Source of the DNA: Vulcanimicrobiota bacterium
GTDB taxonomy: Bacteria; Vulcanimicrobiota; Vulcanimicrobiia; Vulcanimicrobiales; Vulcanimicrobiaceae
NCBI GenBank assembly: GCA_019236975.1
Contig: JAFAHZ010000021.1
Span: forward strand, 1-39,325
Length of the DNA stretch: 39,325 nucleotides
Direction: 5' to 3'
Notes under the pieces: model-generated
Told to the model about the DNA's origin: nothing
Seen by the model: only the letters and a program-made list of their open reading frames with translations
Databases searched by the model: none
Part shown: positions 39,325-39,325 of the stretch, piece by piece
How positions within the stretch are numbered: the stretch's first letter is position 1
Layout: each line of letters opens with the position of its first letter
Program-made: the position numbers and the translations under genes

Positions 39325-39325
39325 C

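Overview
This window looks like chromosomal DNA from a high-GC, GTG-rich bacterium with tightly packed operons. Most neighbouring genes overlap by 4 to 30 bases. Two TonB-like proteins, ExbB and two ExbD proteins point to an outer membrane. A DUF348/G5/3D cell-wall protein sits directly before rsmA, as in Firmicutes and Actinobacteria. That mixture, with the codon usage, would fit a deep-branching diderm of the Terrabacteria side such as Candidatus Eremiobacterota (WPS-2). This placement is an inference; no rRNA gene is present to confirm it.

Layout. 1-119 (-) is the start of a TlyA-like rRNA methyltransferase. 136-1710 (+) is an acyl-CoA synthetase. 1724-7585 (-) is the accB-accC-nusB-pbp1A-xseA-xseB operon, in which AccB lacks the biotin-accepting lysine. 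7676-9744 (+) carries a GAF/HD-GYP protein and a small unknown. 9710-13645 (-) is a moaC-mog-folC-folP-folB-folK operon (molybdopterin and folate). 13644-15727 (+) holds a degenerate tandem HD-GYP protein coupled to a D12-methyltransferase-like protein. 15724-16775 (-) is uppP plus a 65-aa membrane protein, followed by a PilZ gene (+). 17256-21740 (-) is a TonB/ExbD/ExbD/ExbB/TPR operon with a 106-base near-perfect hairpin between the two TonB genes. 21902-24777 (-) has rluB, a GNAT gene and rho. 24989-25994 (-) is mpg with an RNase H-like gene, driven by a consensus promoter whose spacer is a perfect LexA-type palindrome. 26015-27211 (-) is a glycosyltransferase. 27300-30166 (+) is a structured leader, the DUF348/G5/3D gene, rsmA and a CPBP protease. 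30156-39324 (-) is a long coupled operon: thioesterase, smpB, tilS, hpt, ftsH, two M16-fold proteins, two glycosyltransferases.

Functionally the window is mostly housekeeping: fatty-acid and folate cofactors, peptidoglycan (PBP1A, UppP, 3D protein), RNA processing and quality control (NusB, Rho, RsmA, RluB, TilS, SmpB, FtsH) and DNA repair (Mpg, ExoVII). The unusual part is a run of proteins that keep a recognisable fold but lack the catalytic residues: AccB, the tandem HD-GYP, the D12 methyltransferase-like protein and both M16 proteins. The structured, non-coding or regulatory elements most worth checking are the LexA-like promoter, the 267-nt leader at 27312-27578 and the hairpin at 17900-18005. 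No tRNA, rRNA, CRISPR array, transposase or prophage gene was seen.
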